From positions 62,001 through 126,000 of the forward strand of contig NZ_JACEOL010000002.1 in assembly GCF_013868055.1 (NCBI RefSeq): a stretch of 64,000 nucleotides of DNA. Direction: 5' to 3'. A model generated the notes under the pieces. The model saw nothing but the letters and a program-made list of their open reading frames with translations, ran no database searches and was not told the DNA's origin. Positions 1-9,007 of this stretch are shown piece after piece (the stretch's first letter is position 1; each line of letters starts with the position of its first letter). The position numbers were made by a program, and so were the translations under genes. This DNA comes from Thermoactinomyces mirandus (GTDB lineage Bacteria; Bacillota; Bacilli; Thermoactinomycetales; Thermoactinomycetaceae).

Positions 1-14
1 AAGGTGTGACAGCA

Positions 15-830
15 ATGACTACATGGAGATTTCTGCCTTATCATGCATATACGGCTGCGCAAAACATGGCCATTGATCAGGCGATTATGGATCTGATATC
101 TGAAAAAAAGGTACCGCCTACTTTACGTTTTTACGGATGGAAGGTTCCAACCTTGTCAATCGGCTATTTTCAGAAGGCGAAAAAGGAAGTCAATTTGCCG
201 TACATACAAGAAAAAGGCCTGGGCTTTGTCCGCAGAATGACGGGTGGCAGGGCGGTCCTGCATGACAAGGAACTGACTTACAGTGTCATCGTTTCCGAAG
301 ACAATCCGTCCATTCCCCAGACAGTAAGCCAATCTTACCGGGTGATCAGCCAGGGATTATTGGAGGGGTTCAGGGCGTTGGGGCTTGATGCCTGTTTAAA
401 TGATCCTCTTGAAACAAGAAAAGAAAATCTGTCGGCTGCCTGCTTTGATTCCCCCTCCGACTATGAACTGGTTATTGACGGAAAAAAGGTTGCCGGAAGT
501 GCGCAAACCAGACAGCGTGGCGTTGTTCTCCAGCATGGTTCCATTCTGTTGGATCTGGATGAGGAAATGCTTTTTTCGCTGTTACTTTTCCCGTCGGAAC
601 AGGTGCGGGAGCGGTTGAAACGACAGTTTTCGCAAAAAGCGGTCGCCATTAACCGGATTTTGCCGAACCCCGTAATATTGGACGATGTGGTTACCGCTTT
701 TTATGAAGGGTTTCAGAAAGGAATGGGCATCACCCTGGAACCTGGTGAACTGACGCCTGAAGAAAAAATACGGGTTCAGGAATGCCTGAAAGAGCGATAT
801 GAAACAGATGAGTGGAATCTTCGCCGGTAA
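15..830 (+). CDS. lipM: octanoyl-[GcvH]:protein N-octanoyltransferase (LipM family)
   Basis: Transfers octanoyl groups from acyl carrier protein to lipoyl domains such as GcvH, the first step of protein lipoylation in Bacillales. The biotin/lipoate ligase fold is visible: RRMTGGRAVLHDKELTYS near residues 74-90 and the DGKKVAGSAQ lysine motif near 155-164. A cysteine in AACFDSPSDYELV (residue 143 from this start) lies where B. subtilis LipM has its catalytic Cys150, which favours LipM over plain lipoate ligase. Length of 271 aa is normal. The ATG at 15 is chosen because AAGGTG at 1-6 sits 8 bases upstream; a GTG at 6 would have no ribosome site. Its substrate class includes the BkdB lipoyl domain encoded at the other end of the window. 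Confidence 0.9.
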   Translation: MTTWRFLPYHAYTAAQNMAIDQAIMDLISEKKVPPTLRFYGWKVPTLSIGYFQKAKKEVNLPYIQEKGLGFVRRMTGGRAVLHDKELTYSVIVSEDNPSIPQTVSQSYRVISQGLLEGFRALGLDACLNDPLETRKENLSAACFDSPSDYELVIDGKKVAGSAQTRQRGVVLQHGSILLDLDEEMLFSLLLFPSEQVRERLKRQFSQKAVAINRILPNPVILDDVVTAFYEGFQKGMGITLEPGELTPEEKIRVQECLKERYETDEWNLRR

Positions 831-913
831 CTGACAGTGTGGATGATTCGCTTTTTGAAGACATTTGCGAGTAATCGTCTTCTGAAAAAATCTGAGTATG
901 TCGACCAAGGATA

Positions 914-1085
914 AAGGAGCGATTTTTGGAAGCGGAGTGATGTCACAAGCCGCTGCAAAGCAAAAACAAACATTTAAAGGGCGGAAGCTGTTTGATCGTG
1001 ACGAGAAAGGAGTCTGCCGGGAAGTGAATGCTGGAGCGCCCCACTGCTTCCTGTCGCCTCCAAAAAATAACTTTGCAACCGTTGA
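914..1085 (+). repeat. diverged intergenic repeat, copy A (unclassified)
   Basis: Shares ordered blocks with 8561-8705: AGCGATTTTTGGA, then TGATGTC about 10 bases on, then TTTGA(T/G)CG and GGAGTC at matching spacing (94 against 89 bases from GATTTTT to GGAGTC), then CTTCCTGT. The two copies have no common reading frame, which argues for a noncoding or structural role. Both lie downstream of a gene on the same strand. I do not recognise the family. Confidence 0.5.
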
Positions 1086-1338
1086 ATCTTTTCAATCACT
1101 TGTTGGAAAAATTTTTACTTTATAAATGTGAAATTTATTTCAACATTGGCTATATTAGCTAAATTGTTGCTGTTTATTAATTGATTTATTTTATTTGACA
1201 GGGTATTATATTATTTATAAGTTTTTTTCTGAATTTTTATGTGCAGCCTGTTCAGGTTCCATCAACCGCAGAAATGAAAGGCTTCCGTCTGAACTGGATC
1301 ATGGCGCCGGATAAATAGGGGATTTATTGCTTTAAAAC

Positions 1339-1420
1339 GCTAACATAAAAGTTTGAGAAAAAAGATATATTCTTTTATCGCTTGATTTTTCGGGTTCTTA
1401 TGTTAGCATATAAATGCTAA
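1339..1420. promoter_or_regulatory. paired inverted repeats upstream of the pseudokinase gene
   Basis: GCTAACATAA (1339-1348) is matched by TTATGTTAGC (1398-1407). The right arm overlaps a perfect palindrome, TTAGCAT-ATAA-ATGCTAA (1403-1420). The core GCTAA/TTAGC occurs several times in 80 bases. This looks like an operator for a dimeric regulator acting on the gene at 1480, although a cruciform or RNA hairpin is possible. The regulator is unknown. Confidence 0.45.
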
Positions 1421-1479
1421 TTGTTGTCCGATTAAATTATTTTCTTTATTAAAAATTAATTTTTAAAGGTTAGGGGCAA

Positions 1480-3330
1480 ATGCTGTTGAAACAGGGGAAT
1501 CGATTGAATCGCCGTTATTATGAGAGATTCCAGGTAGAAGATGTGATCAACTTCTATTCCGGTCAACTTCTGCAGGCTAAATCTCCAGACGGAGCACAGG
1601 TTTTCCTTCAGTCAATCAAAATTACTCGTCGACCCTTGCCGTCCGGATATCGTGAAACTTTTCGCCGTTTGCAGCATCCTAACTTGGCGCCAATTTTGGA
1701 TGTTATTGAAGAAAAGGATCAGATCATTCTCGTTCATCCTCCGTTTTCCGGTGATCCCTTGCCATTGATTGTAAACAAAGACCGGGCGATGGAGCCTGAA
1801 GCGGCAGTTCGTATTGTAAACCGTTGTTTTAAAACACTGCATGATTTAGGGCGGCAGGCTGTACCGCTCGGTGCAACCCTTGATCCGAAAAATATTCTGT
1901 TAGACGGGCAGAAACCGCTTTTGCTTTTCTATTATATGAAAGATCCCGAAAAGCCGAGATATGATGAGAAATGGCGCGAACTGTTATTTTACCTGCTGAC
2001 GGGTCATTCTCCGACGGGCGGAGCAAAAAGGGCGGAAAAAGTACTGGGTGAAAAGAAAGTCCCGCAAAAAGTTGCTAAACTTGCTTTGACTGCACTTGAC
2101 CGCAAACGAACGTTTAATGACATTTCCAGGCTCATTGGAAAACACATCAAGGAACATTCCGGAGAAGTGGGCCCGCGCGGCAGAAGAAAGAAAAGCGGCA
2201 GAAAGAAAGTTTATGCCATAGCAACAGTGGCTGCAGCAGCATTGGTGCTGGTTTCATTAGCCGCAGCGCAGTGGGAACCGGAGAACAGCTATTCGTCAAC
2301 CAACCCGCTGACAGGTTTGATGGCTGCAGATGAGAATAAAAAGGAACAGGCAAAGCAGCAAAACCAGACAATCCGGTTTTCAAAAGCGAAGGACAAGTAT
2401 ACTTTGCCTTACGAGTATGCAGGGAACAATACCCTGAGTGGAGAAATTGTCCTGAAAGGGAAAAACACATTTCTGGGTTATCTTGAATCGGTTGACAAGT
2501 CAGCCATTTATGGGTTGTATATTGATGAAAAAGGTGAAATAGGCCTTTTTCATCAACTTGATGGAGGAAAGATCATAACGACAGCCAAATCCGGGGATCA
2601 GTACCGTATGAAACCCAATAAAAAATATTTGTTCCAGATTCATTATCTTACGGGAAATCCAGTGCGTATTTCCATCCAGGAAGAAGGAAAAAAAGAGAGT
2701 TGGATGGCAGTTGGAATTACGCCACTGCACGGTGAAATGAAAGTTCATTTCCGCGGAGGAGACGGATCGATCCTCTATAATCCAAAGATAAATTCTTTGC
2801 TTGATCCTGGTGCGGTCATACGCAAGTGGATGAATCAGCAACCCTGGATCATTGACTATGGCCAGGCCATTCTTTCTTCCAATGACAAGGGGCAAATGTC
2901 ACTGGAAGCATTCCCGGATGCACAGATTCGCTTGGAAGCAAATGCTGCTTCCGGGTTTATGGTTCAGCCATTCTCGGATAAACCGTTTGCCATGGATATT
3001 CAAACCTTGGGAATTATCCGTTACCGCTTGGTATTGTCAGGAGAAGACAAGCATGTTGTCTTGTATGATTTGGATGGACAGATGAAAAAGGTGGCTGAAC
3101 ATGATTTTCCGCAATATGACGGGAAAAAGCCGGTTCAGATATCGATCACATCAAACATGAATACGTTAAACATTTATTTGGGTTACGGTACCGATTCCAT
3201 TGAACTCAACCATACAGCCAGAGAACCCATACTTATTAAAGATGTTACCTTGCATCATGATAAGGGTTTTAAATTATCCCAAGGGGGAGACATAAAAGAG
3301 TCGCCTTTGATTACCAAGGAAGACCAGTAA
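1480..3330 (+). CDS. membrane-anchored pseudokinase with extracytoplasmic beta-rich region
   Basis: 616 aa. Residues about 15-225 follow a Ser/Thr kinase layout: a glycine-poor N lobe, then LQHPNLAPILDVIEE near 64-78, and a loop where DPKNILLD (135-142) replaces the usual K-P-x-N-I-L-L. The catalytic residues are missing. The HRD triad aligns with GAT, the beta-3 lysine position reads VFLQSI, and no DFG follows (LLLFYYM). A basic stretch (RGRRKKSGRKK, 233-243) precedes one transmembrane helix at about 244-263. About 350 outer residues follow, apparently two beta-sandwich-like units (about 295-440 and 455-605). PASTA repeats are not seen. Start ATG has AAAGG 10 bases upstream. Probably a sensor or scaffold rather than an active kinase; the ligand is unknown. 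Confidence 0.6.
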   Translation: MLLKQGNRLNRRYYERFQVEDVINFYSGQLLQAKSPDGAQVFLQSIKITRRPLPSGYRETFRRLQHPNLAPILDVIEEKDQIILVHPPFSGDPLPLIVNKDRAMEPEAAVRIVNRCFKTLHDLGRQAVPLGATLDPKNILLDGQKPLLLFYYMKDPEKPRYDEKWRELLFYLLTGHSPTGGAKRAEKVLGEKKVPQKVAKLALTALDRKRTFNDISRLIGKHIKEHSGEVGPRGRRKKSGRKKVYAIATVAAAALVLVSLAAAQWEPENSYSSTNPLTGLMAADENKKEQAKQQNQTIRFSKAKDKYTLPYEYAGNNTLSGEIVLKGKNTFLGYLESVDKSAIYGLYIDEKGEIGLFHQLDGGKIITTAKSGDQYRMKPNKKYLFQIHYLTGNPVRISIQEEGKKESWMAVGITPLHGEMKVHFRGGDGSILYNPKINSLLDPGAVIRKWMNQQPWIIDYGQAILSSNDKGQMSLEAFPDAQIRLEANAASGFMVQPFSDKPFAMDIQTLGIIRYRLVLSGEDKHVVLYDLDGQMKKVAEHDFPQYDGKKPVQISITSNMNTLNIYLGYGTDSIELNHTAREPILIKDVTLHHDKGFKLSQGGDIKESPLITKEDQ

Positions 3331-3347
3331 AGAAGCCGGTCTTCCTT
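3316..3347. terminator. bidirectional intrinsic terminator spanning the pseudokinase stop codon
   Basis: Ten-base stem AAGGAAGACC (3316-3325) and GGTCTTCCTT (3338-3347). The TAA stop of the pseudokinase gene lies in the loop. It separates the convergent pseudokinase and aminotransferase genes. The T tract is short on the plus side. Confidence 0.7.
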
Positions 3348-3358
3348 TGGTTTATTCA

Positions 3359-4207
3359 TTATTGCCGCTTGCTGTTTGAAGAAATGGACTGGACAAAAGC
3401 TTTCTGCAGGCGTCTCGTTATTTTCCCGGGCTTTCCATTTCCAACCGGCTGTCCGTCTACCTGAATGATCGGGCAGATTTCCATTGTGGTACTGGTCAAA
3501 AACATTTCACCCGCTTCGAAAAGCGCACTCCTGTCGAATGCTGTTTCTTTTACAGGAATTTGCAATTGATCCGCTAATTGTAAAGTGATTTTTCGGGTGA
3601 TACCGTGTAAAATAAGCTGGTTGGCAGGATGGGTTTGAAGGATTCCATCCTTGACTATGAAAATATTGGTCGAACTTCCTTCCGTTACCATACCGTCCCG
3701 AACCAGGATGGCTTCTTTGCAATCATGGTCGTAGGCTTCTTGTTTGGCCAGCACGGCTCCCAGCAGATTCAGGCTTTTTATGTCACAAAGGAGCCAGCGG
3801 ACATCATTCACTGTTTTGGCTCGTATTCCTTCGGTTTGTTCTTTTATTGGACGTTCAAAGGGTTGTGTGTAAGCTATGATAACGGGAGAAATATTTTTGG
3901 GAAAGGCATGGTTTCGCGGGGCTGTTCCCCGGCTGACTTGTAGATAGAGATTTCCTTGTGTAAAATCATTTTGTCTGATTAATTCTTTTAATAATGCTTC
4001 AAGATGATCCAATTCATATGGCAGGCTGATCCTGATTTTTTTTGCGCTTTTTTCGAGTCTGTCCAGATGGTCTTGCATATGGAAGGGCTGTCCGTCATAG
4101 ATCCGGATTACTTCATAAATCCCGTCACCAAATTGATAGGCACGGTCCTCAATATCAACATGTACTTGTTCTCGTTTAAGCAATTGGTCACCATATAGAA
4201 TGATCAT
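3359..4207 (-). CDS. dat: D-amino acid aminotransferase (PLP, class IV)
   Basis: Interconverts D-alanine and other D-amino acids with 2-oxo acids, giving D-glutamate and D-alanine for peptidoglycan. The class IV fold is evident: EDRAYQFGDGIYEVIRIYDG near residues 20-39, CDIKSLNLLGAVLAKQEA carrying the Schiff-base lysine near 145, EGSSTNIFIV near 177-186, and LTSTTMEI near 240. Length of 282 aa equals typical Bacillus Dat. Start is the ATG at 4207, with AAGGATGG about 8 bases upstream; an in-frame ATG five codons earlier would overlap that site. Divergent from nrdJ and convergent with the pseudokinase gene. A branched-chain aminotransferase is less likely given the N-terminal GDQLLKREQVHVDIEDR pattern. 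Confidence 0.88.
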   Translation of the reverse strand: MIILYGDQLLKREQVHVDIEDRAYQFGDGIYEVIRIYDGQPFHMQDHLDRLEKSAKKIRISLPYELDHLEALLKELIRQNDFTQGNLYLQVSRGTAPRNHAFPKNISPVIIAYTQPFERPIKEQTEGIRAKTVNDVRWLLCDIKSLNLLGAVLAKQEAYDHDCKEAILVRDGMVTEGSSTNIFIVKDGILQTHPANQLILHGITRKITLQLADQLQIPVKETAFDRSALFEAGEMFLTSTTMEICPIIQVDGQPVGNGKPGKITRRLQKAFVQSISSNSKRQ

Positions 4208-4309
4208 GATTGGTTCCATCCTTTCCGCTTGATTTACATTTAGTTTGCAAGACATGGAAAAAAAGAACAAGACTTTTGCAGAAAATTTTATTTGAGATTC
4301 TTGCTGTTT

Positions 4310-4351
4310 CTATATATAGTAGTGTTATACTTATTGTAATACTATATATAG
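4310..4351 (+). promoter_or_regulatory. paired NrdR boxes around an extended -10 promoter of nrdJ
   Basis: Two copies of CTATATATAG (4310-4319 and 4342-4351) are 32 bases apart, about three helical turns. That is the spacing and core of NrdR repressor boxes found before ribonucleotide reductase genes. Between them lies an extended -10, TG-T-TATACT (TATACT at 4326-4331), so bound NrdR would cover the promoter. The nrdJ ribosome site AGGAGGAAGAGGAG follows at once. Confidence 0.85.
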
Positions 4352-4372
4352 TAGGAGGAAGAGGAGTAAACG

Positions 4373-7300
4373 ATGAAAATAACCAGGTTTTTTACGAAAA
4401 AAGGTCAAAGTCCTTATGATTCAGTTGAATATAGCAAACGGGATTGCCGCATTACTGATCCAAATGGTACGGTCGTATTTGAAATGACAGATGTAGAAGT
4501 TCCCAAAGCTTGGTCGCAGGTTGCCTCGGATATTTTGGTTTCCAAGTATTTTCGCAAAGCTGGCGTGCCGCAGACAGATGAAAAGGGCAATTTTATTCTG
4601 GATGTAAACGGGCAAAAAGTGCTTGGACCCGAAACCAGTGTCAAACAGGTTGTTCACCGGCTGGTCGGCTGTTGGCGTGAATGGGGAGAAAAATACGGGT
4701 ATTTTGATACGGGAGAGGATGCACAGGCTTTTTATGATGAACTGGTTTATATGTTATTGAATCAAATTGCTGCTCCCAACTCTCCCCAGTGGTTCAATAC
4801 CGGATTAAAGTATGCTTATGGCATCACGGGAAAACCGCAGGGACATTATTATGTGGACCCGGAAACGGAAGAACTGAAGAAATCCCAAAGTGCCTATGAC
4901 CGGCCTCAACCGCATGCCTGTTTCATTTTATCTGTTGAAGATGATCTGGTAAATGAAAATGGAATTATGGATTTATGGGTCCGGGAAGCTCGCCTGTTTA
5001 AATACGGAAGCGGCACAGGAAGCAACTTTTCCAATATCCGCGGGAAAGGGGAAACACTGTCAGGTGGAGGCACTTCCTCGGGATTGCTGTCTTTCCTGAA
5101 AATCGGCGACCGTGCGGCCGGCGCCATCAAATCCGGAGGCACGACACGGCGTGCCGCCAAGATGGTTTGTCTGGATATGGATCACCCGGATATTGAAGAA
5201 TTCATCAACTGGAAATTGACCGAGGAGAAGAAAGCCAAGGCGTTGATTGCCGCAGGATATGATCCGTCTTTTAACGGGGAAGCCTATGAGACGGTTTCCG
5301 GGCAAAATTCAAACAACTCGGTGCGGGTGCCCCATTCCTTTTTCAAGAAGCTGTACAACCGGGAAGATTGGGAACTTACGTACCGGACTACGGGTGAAGT
5401 CTGCAAAAGGGTCCCGGCTGAATCGTTATGGAAACAAATTGGCCAGGCGGCATGGGAGTGTGCCGATCCGGGGCTTCAATATGACGGAACCATCAATGAA
5501 TGGCATACCACGCCGGCAGGCATGGATGGCAAAACGGGGGCAAGGCATAACCGGATCAATGCATCCAATCCGTGTTCCGAGTATATGTTTTTGGACAATA
5601 CCGCCTGTAACCTGGCTTCATTAAACCTGGTTAAATTTTTCGATTCAGACACTTGCAAGTTTGATATCCCCGCATTCCGGCATTCCTGCCGTTTGTGGAC
5701 CATCGTGCTTGAAATCTCTGTCTTGATGGCGCAATACCCATCCAGGGAAATTGCCAGGCTGTCCTATCTTTACCGCACACTGGGACTTGGCTATGCCAAC
5801 ATCGGGACGCTTTTGATGCTGGCCGGAATTCCCTATGATTCGAAACGGGCGCTGGCAATCACAGGAGCGATTACATCGATCATGACCGGAGTGGCTTACT
5901 CTGCTTCGGCAGAAATGGCGAAAGAATTGGGTACGTTTAAAGCCTATTCCCATAACCGGGACCATATGCTGCGGGTGATCCGGAATCATCGCCGTGCCGC
6001 GTACGATGCACCGGCTGAAGAGTATGAAGGCCTGGAAGTAAAACCGATGGGGATTGACCCTGAATACTGTCCCGCTGACTTGCTGGAAGCGGCGCGAAAA
6101 GCCTGGGACGAAGCGCTTTCCCTTGGAGAAAAGTACGGGTACCGGAATGCCCAGACCACTTTGCTGGCGCCAACAGGAACGATTGGCTTGCTGATGGATT
6201 GTGATACAACGGGCATAGAACCTGATTTTGCCCTTGTCAAATTCAAAAAACTGGCAGGAGGCGGTTATTTTAAAATTGCCAACCAGTCGATCCGGCCTGC
6301 TTTGAAAAATCTGGGATACACCAGGGAACAGATCGATGACATCCTTACCTATGTCACCGGTACGTTGTCCCTGGACAAGGCTCCCCACATCAATCGGGAA
6401 AGCCTGAAGCAAAAGGGGTTGACCGATGCTGAATTGGATCGGGTGGAAGAGATCTTGCCGACCGTGTTTGAGTTGTCGTTTGCGTTTAACCGTTATACGC
6501 TGACTGATGAATGTTTGCAACGTTTGGGATTTACACCGGAGCAATATGAAAGTGCCGATTTCCATCTCCTGAAAGCGCTCGGGTTTACAGAACAGGAGAT
6601 TGATGAAGCCAATGATGTGATTTGCGGTATGATGACAATCGAAGGAGCGCCGCATTTGCGGGAAGAAGATTATCCTGTCTTTGATACCGCCAATCCCTGT
6701 GGCAAACATGGCACCCGTTTTATCCATTATATGGGACATTTGAGAATGATGGCCGCCGCCCAGCCCTTCTTGAGCGGTGCGATTTCCAAAACGATCAATA
6801 TGCCCAACAATTCCACGGTCAAAGACATTTTGAACGCCTATGAGCAAGGATGGAAACAGGGGCTGAAAGCAGTTGCCCTGTACCGTGACGGTTCAAAAAG
6901 CTCACAGCCGCTCAACTCAAGAGGCGATCGGAAAAAAGAGGAGGATGCTCCTCAGGAAGAGGTATCCTCTTCGGCTTCGGAATTGAAAGAAGTGATTGCA
7001 ACCGGACATGTATCCAGCATTCGTCGTCGTCTGCCCCGCAAAAGAGATGGCTTTACCCAGGAGGCAAGGATAGCCGGGCAGAAAATCTTTGTGCGGACTG
7101 GAGAATATGAAGACGGTTCGCTTGGGGAAATATTTATCGATATGCATAAGGCAGGCAGCACCATACGGGGGATGCTGGATGCATTTGCCGTTGCCGTTTC
7201 CCTTGGATTGCAATATGGTGTCCCGCTTGAAAAATATGTAAACTCACTGACGTTTACCAGGTTTGAACCTGCCGGAATGGTTGAGCATTCAAATATCAAG

Positions 7301-7636
7301 ATGGCAACATCTGTAATTGATTACGTCTTCCGCATGCTGGGCATGGAATATCTCGGACGGACCGACTTTGTACAGGTTCCTCCCAGAGAGGAAGAATTGC
7401 GATATTACATCAACCGGCATAAAAAAAAGGCAGCCCAGTCCGGGTCTGAACATTCGGCAATACAGCAGATGACGGAAGAACAGCATTCTCATGAGGAACA
7501 TTCCTCCCAGGATAACCTTGATGCGATCCGGGCCAGCAGCGGAGCTCCATTGTGTATTGAATGTGGCGGAATGACCAAGCGGAACGGTTCCTGTTATGTT
7601 TGCCTGGATTGCGGGGCAACAACAGGCTGCTCCTGA
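4373..7636 (+). CDS. nrdJ: adenosylcobalamin-dependent (class II) ribonucleoside-diphosphate reductase
   Basis: Reduces ribonucleotides to deoxyribonucleotides with a cobalamin-derived thiyl radical, so needs no oxygen or iron cofactor. 1087 aa. Visible motifs in order: PNSPQWFNTGLKYAYG, SGTGSNFSNIRGKGE, NPCSEYMFLDNTACNLASLN (active-site region), PTGTIGLLMDCDTTGIEPD, and a C-terminal CIECGG followed by a CVCLDCGATTGC cysteine cluster that would serve as the reducing tail or a zinc ribbon. No ATP-cone is seen. Expressed alone, with a strong terminator behind it and NrdR boxes in front. No other ribonucleotide reductase gene is in the window. Confidence 0.95.
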   Translation: MKITRFFTKKGQSPYDSVEYSKRDCRITDPNGTVVFEMTDVEVPKAWSQVASDILVSKYFRKAGVPQTDEKGNFILDVNGQKVLGPETSVKQVVHRLVGCWREWGEKYGYFDTGEDAQAFYDELVYMLLNQIAAPNSPQWFNTGLKYAYGITGKPQGHYYVDPETEELKKSQSAYDRPQPHACFILSVEDDLVNENGIMDLWVREARLFKYGSGTGSNFSNIRGKGETLSGGGTSSGLLSFLKIGDRAAGAIKSGGTTRRAAKMVCLDMDHPDIEEFINWKLTEEKKAKALIAAGYDPSFNGEAYETVSGQNSNNSVRVPHSFFKKLYNREDWELTYRTTGEVCKRVPAESLWKQIGQAAWECADPGLQYDGTINEWHTTPAGMDGKTGARHNRINASNPCSEYMFLDNTACNLASLNLVKFFDSDTCKFDIPAFRHSCRLWTIVLEISVLMAQYPSREIARLSYLYRTLGLGYANIGTLLMLAGIPYDSKRALAITGAITSIMTGVAYSASAEMAKELGTFKAYSHNRDHMLRVIRNHRRAAYDAPAEEYEGLEVKPMGIDPEYCPADLLEAARKAWDEALSLGEKYGYRNAQTTLLAPTGTIGLLMDCDTTGIEPDFALVKFKKLAGGGYFKIANQSIRPALKNLGYTREQIDDILTYVTGTLSLDKAPHINRESLKQKGLTDAELDRVEEILPTVFELSFAFNRYTLTDECLQRLGFTPEQYESADFHLLKALGFTEQEIDEANDVICGMMTIEGAPHLREEDYPVFDTANPCGKHGTRFIHYMGHLRMMAAAQPFLSGAISKTINMPNNSTVKDILNAYEQGWKQGLKAVALYRDGSKSSQPLNSRGDRKKEEDAPQEEVSSSASELKEVIATGHVSSIRRRLPRKRDGFTQEARIAGQKIFVRTGEYEDGSLGEIFIDMHKAGSTIRGMLDAFAVAVSLGLQYGVPLEKYVNSLTFTRFEPAGMVEHSNIKMATSVIDYVFRMLGMEYLGRTDFVQVPPREEELRYYINRHKKKAAQSGSEHSAIQQMTEEQHSHEEHSSQDNLDAIRASSGAPLCIECGGMTKRNGSCYVCLDCGATTGCS

Positions 7637-7648
7637 TCCGGCTGCCAA

Positions 7649-7680
7649 AACACCTCCGAGTTGTTGGGAGGTGTTTTTTT
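7649..7680 (+). terminator. intrinsic terminator after nrdJ
   Basis: Stem AACACCTCC (7649-7657) and GGAGGTGTT (7667-7675), then a run of T. Confidence 0.9.
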
Positions 7681-7770
7681 ATCAATGGAGTTAATGATTG
7701 CCCGGGGAATCCCGATTATGTATGATACAATCAGGAAACAGTCGAAGAGTAGAAAAAGGTGTGAAGATGA

Positions 7771-8505
7771 TTGGCAATTTTTGCATTGAGTGATCTGCAT
7801 TTGTCCTTTAACAAGCCGGTAAGCCTGTATGGCATTAATCCGGAACAGGATATTGACAAGCCGATGGATGTGTTTGGCTGGAAACAGCATTACAACCTGA
7901 TTCGGGACCATTGGCTTGAGACGGTGGAACCGGATGATACCGTACTCATTCCGGGAGATATCAGTTGGGCTATGAAACTGGAGGTTGCCCGGTATGATTT
8001 TGACTGGATCAGCCAGCTTCCCGGGAGAAAAATCATGTCTCCGGGGAACCATTGTTATTATGTGCAAAGCAGAAGGAAAGTCCGTGCAGCCCTTCCGCCC
8101 GGAATGGAATGGATTGATGCCGATTACACCATCGCAGAAGGAAAAGTGATTGCTGCCACAAGAGGCTGGACCTTGCCGGGAGACCGGTTTTATGATGAAG
8201 AAAATGATCGCAGAATTTATGAGCGCCAGGTTGGGAGGCTCCAACTGGCACTGGATATGGCTGAACGCGAGCAGCCGGGTAAAGAAAAAATCGTAATGCT
8301 TCATTATCCGCCGGTAACTTCAATGGCCAAAGAGTCCGGTTTTATGGAATTGATGAAGAAATTTGCCGTCAAATTATGTGTTTATGGCCATTTGCACGGG
8401 AAAGCCCGGGAGGATGCCATTGAAGGAAATGTTGACGGGGTCGAACTGCGCCTCGTCGCCTGTGATGCGATCAACTTTTGTCCGGTCAAGGTCTGGAAAG
8501 ACTGA
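7771..8505 (+). CDS. calcineurin-like metallophosphoesterase
   Basis: Cytosolic dinuclear-metal phosphoesterase of unknown substrate. All five family motifs are present: SDLHL (residues 6-10), GDISW, GNHCYY, HYPP and GHLHG. The protein is 244 aa and resembles the small stand-alone phosphohydrolases common in Firmicutes. The start is TTG at 7771, with AAGGTG at 7756-7761. A nearby ATG at 7767 is out of frame. Monocistronic between two terminators. Confidence 0.85.
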   Translation: MAIFALSDLHLSFNKPVSLYGINPEQDIDKPMDVFGWKQHYNLIRDHWLETVEPDDTVLIPGDISWAMKLEVARYDFDWISQLPGRKIMSPGNHCYYVQSRRKVRAALPPGMEWIDADYTIAEGKVIAATRGWTLPGDRFYDEENDRRIYERQVGRLQLALDMAEREQPGKEKIVMLHYPPVTSMAKESGFMELMKKFAVKLCVYGHLHGKAREDAIEGNVDGVELRLVACDAINFCPVKVWKD

Positions 8506-8514
8506 AGGAATAAG

Positions 8515-8540
8515 AAAAGCGGTTCATCCTGTCCGCTTTT
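8515..8540 (+). terminator. probable terminator after the metallophosphoesterase gene
   Basis: Stem AAAAGCGG (8515-8522) and CCGCTTTT (8533-8540). The T tract is only the stem end. Confidence 0.6.
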
Positions 8541-8560
8541 GAACTTGTTGATAAAATTCA

Positions 8561-8705
8561 AGAAAGCGATTTTTGGAGCAAAATGATGTCTCACCATAAA
8601 GCTGAAGCGAATGATTTCAGGGAAAACCGGGAAATCCGTTTGAGCGGAACGGAGTCTTAAAACGCCTTCCTGTATATGTTTTTTCAAAGTAACCGCGGGA
8701 AGATT
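8561..8705 (+). repeat. diverged intergenic repeat, copy B (unclassified)
   Basis: Partner of 914-1085: AGCGATTTTTGGAGC, TGATGTC, GGAGTC and CTTCCTGT in the same order. It lies in a 500-base gene-free stretch (8506-9007). The rest of that stretch is AT-rich, with a GAAAGGA/TCCTTTC hairpin near 8848-8880 and no other signal I can support. Confidence 0.5.
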
Positions 8706-9007
8706 GTATCCGTTTTTGTGCTTTTTCGGACAGCTTAATAGCGGTTTTTTTGTAAACAACAGCAGAAAAATTTAATTCATTTCCGTTAATTAATGTTTTT
8801 TTGGCAAATTATCACTTTCTCCTTTTATTAAAGTAGAGAAAAGAAGAGAAAGGAGGGTTGAACAACGCAATCCTTTCTTTCAAGATTTCCTGTTTTTATA
8901 ATTTATATTTTATTATATTCCCGATCAAAAAGAAAAGAAGTGCCCGCACAGGCGGATTGTCAACTACATAGAATGAGATAATTAAAAAGAAGAAATGGGG
9001 CATGGAT

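Larger units (their letters stand above)
831..1479. other. intergenic region before the pseudokinase gene
   Basis: About 650 bases without a convincing gene. The first half holds one copy of a diverged intergenic repeat (914-1085). The second half is AT-rich. It has a possible TTGACA (1195-1200) followed 15 bases later by TATAAG, and the inverted repeats at 1339-1420. A 75-codon ORF at 898-1125 has no ribosome site and overlaps the repeat, so I do not call it a gene. Confidence 0.6.

Noticed and set aside
898-1125. 75-codon ORF after lipM
   Set aside because: No ribosome site, and the frame is not kept in the matching repeat copy at 8561.
5645-6847. 400-codon ORF on the minus strand inside nrdJ
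   Set aside because: Shadow of the strongly supported nrdJ frame, with no ribosome site or recognisable motif.
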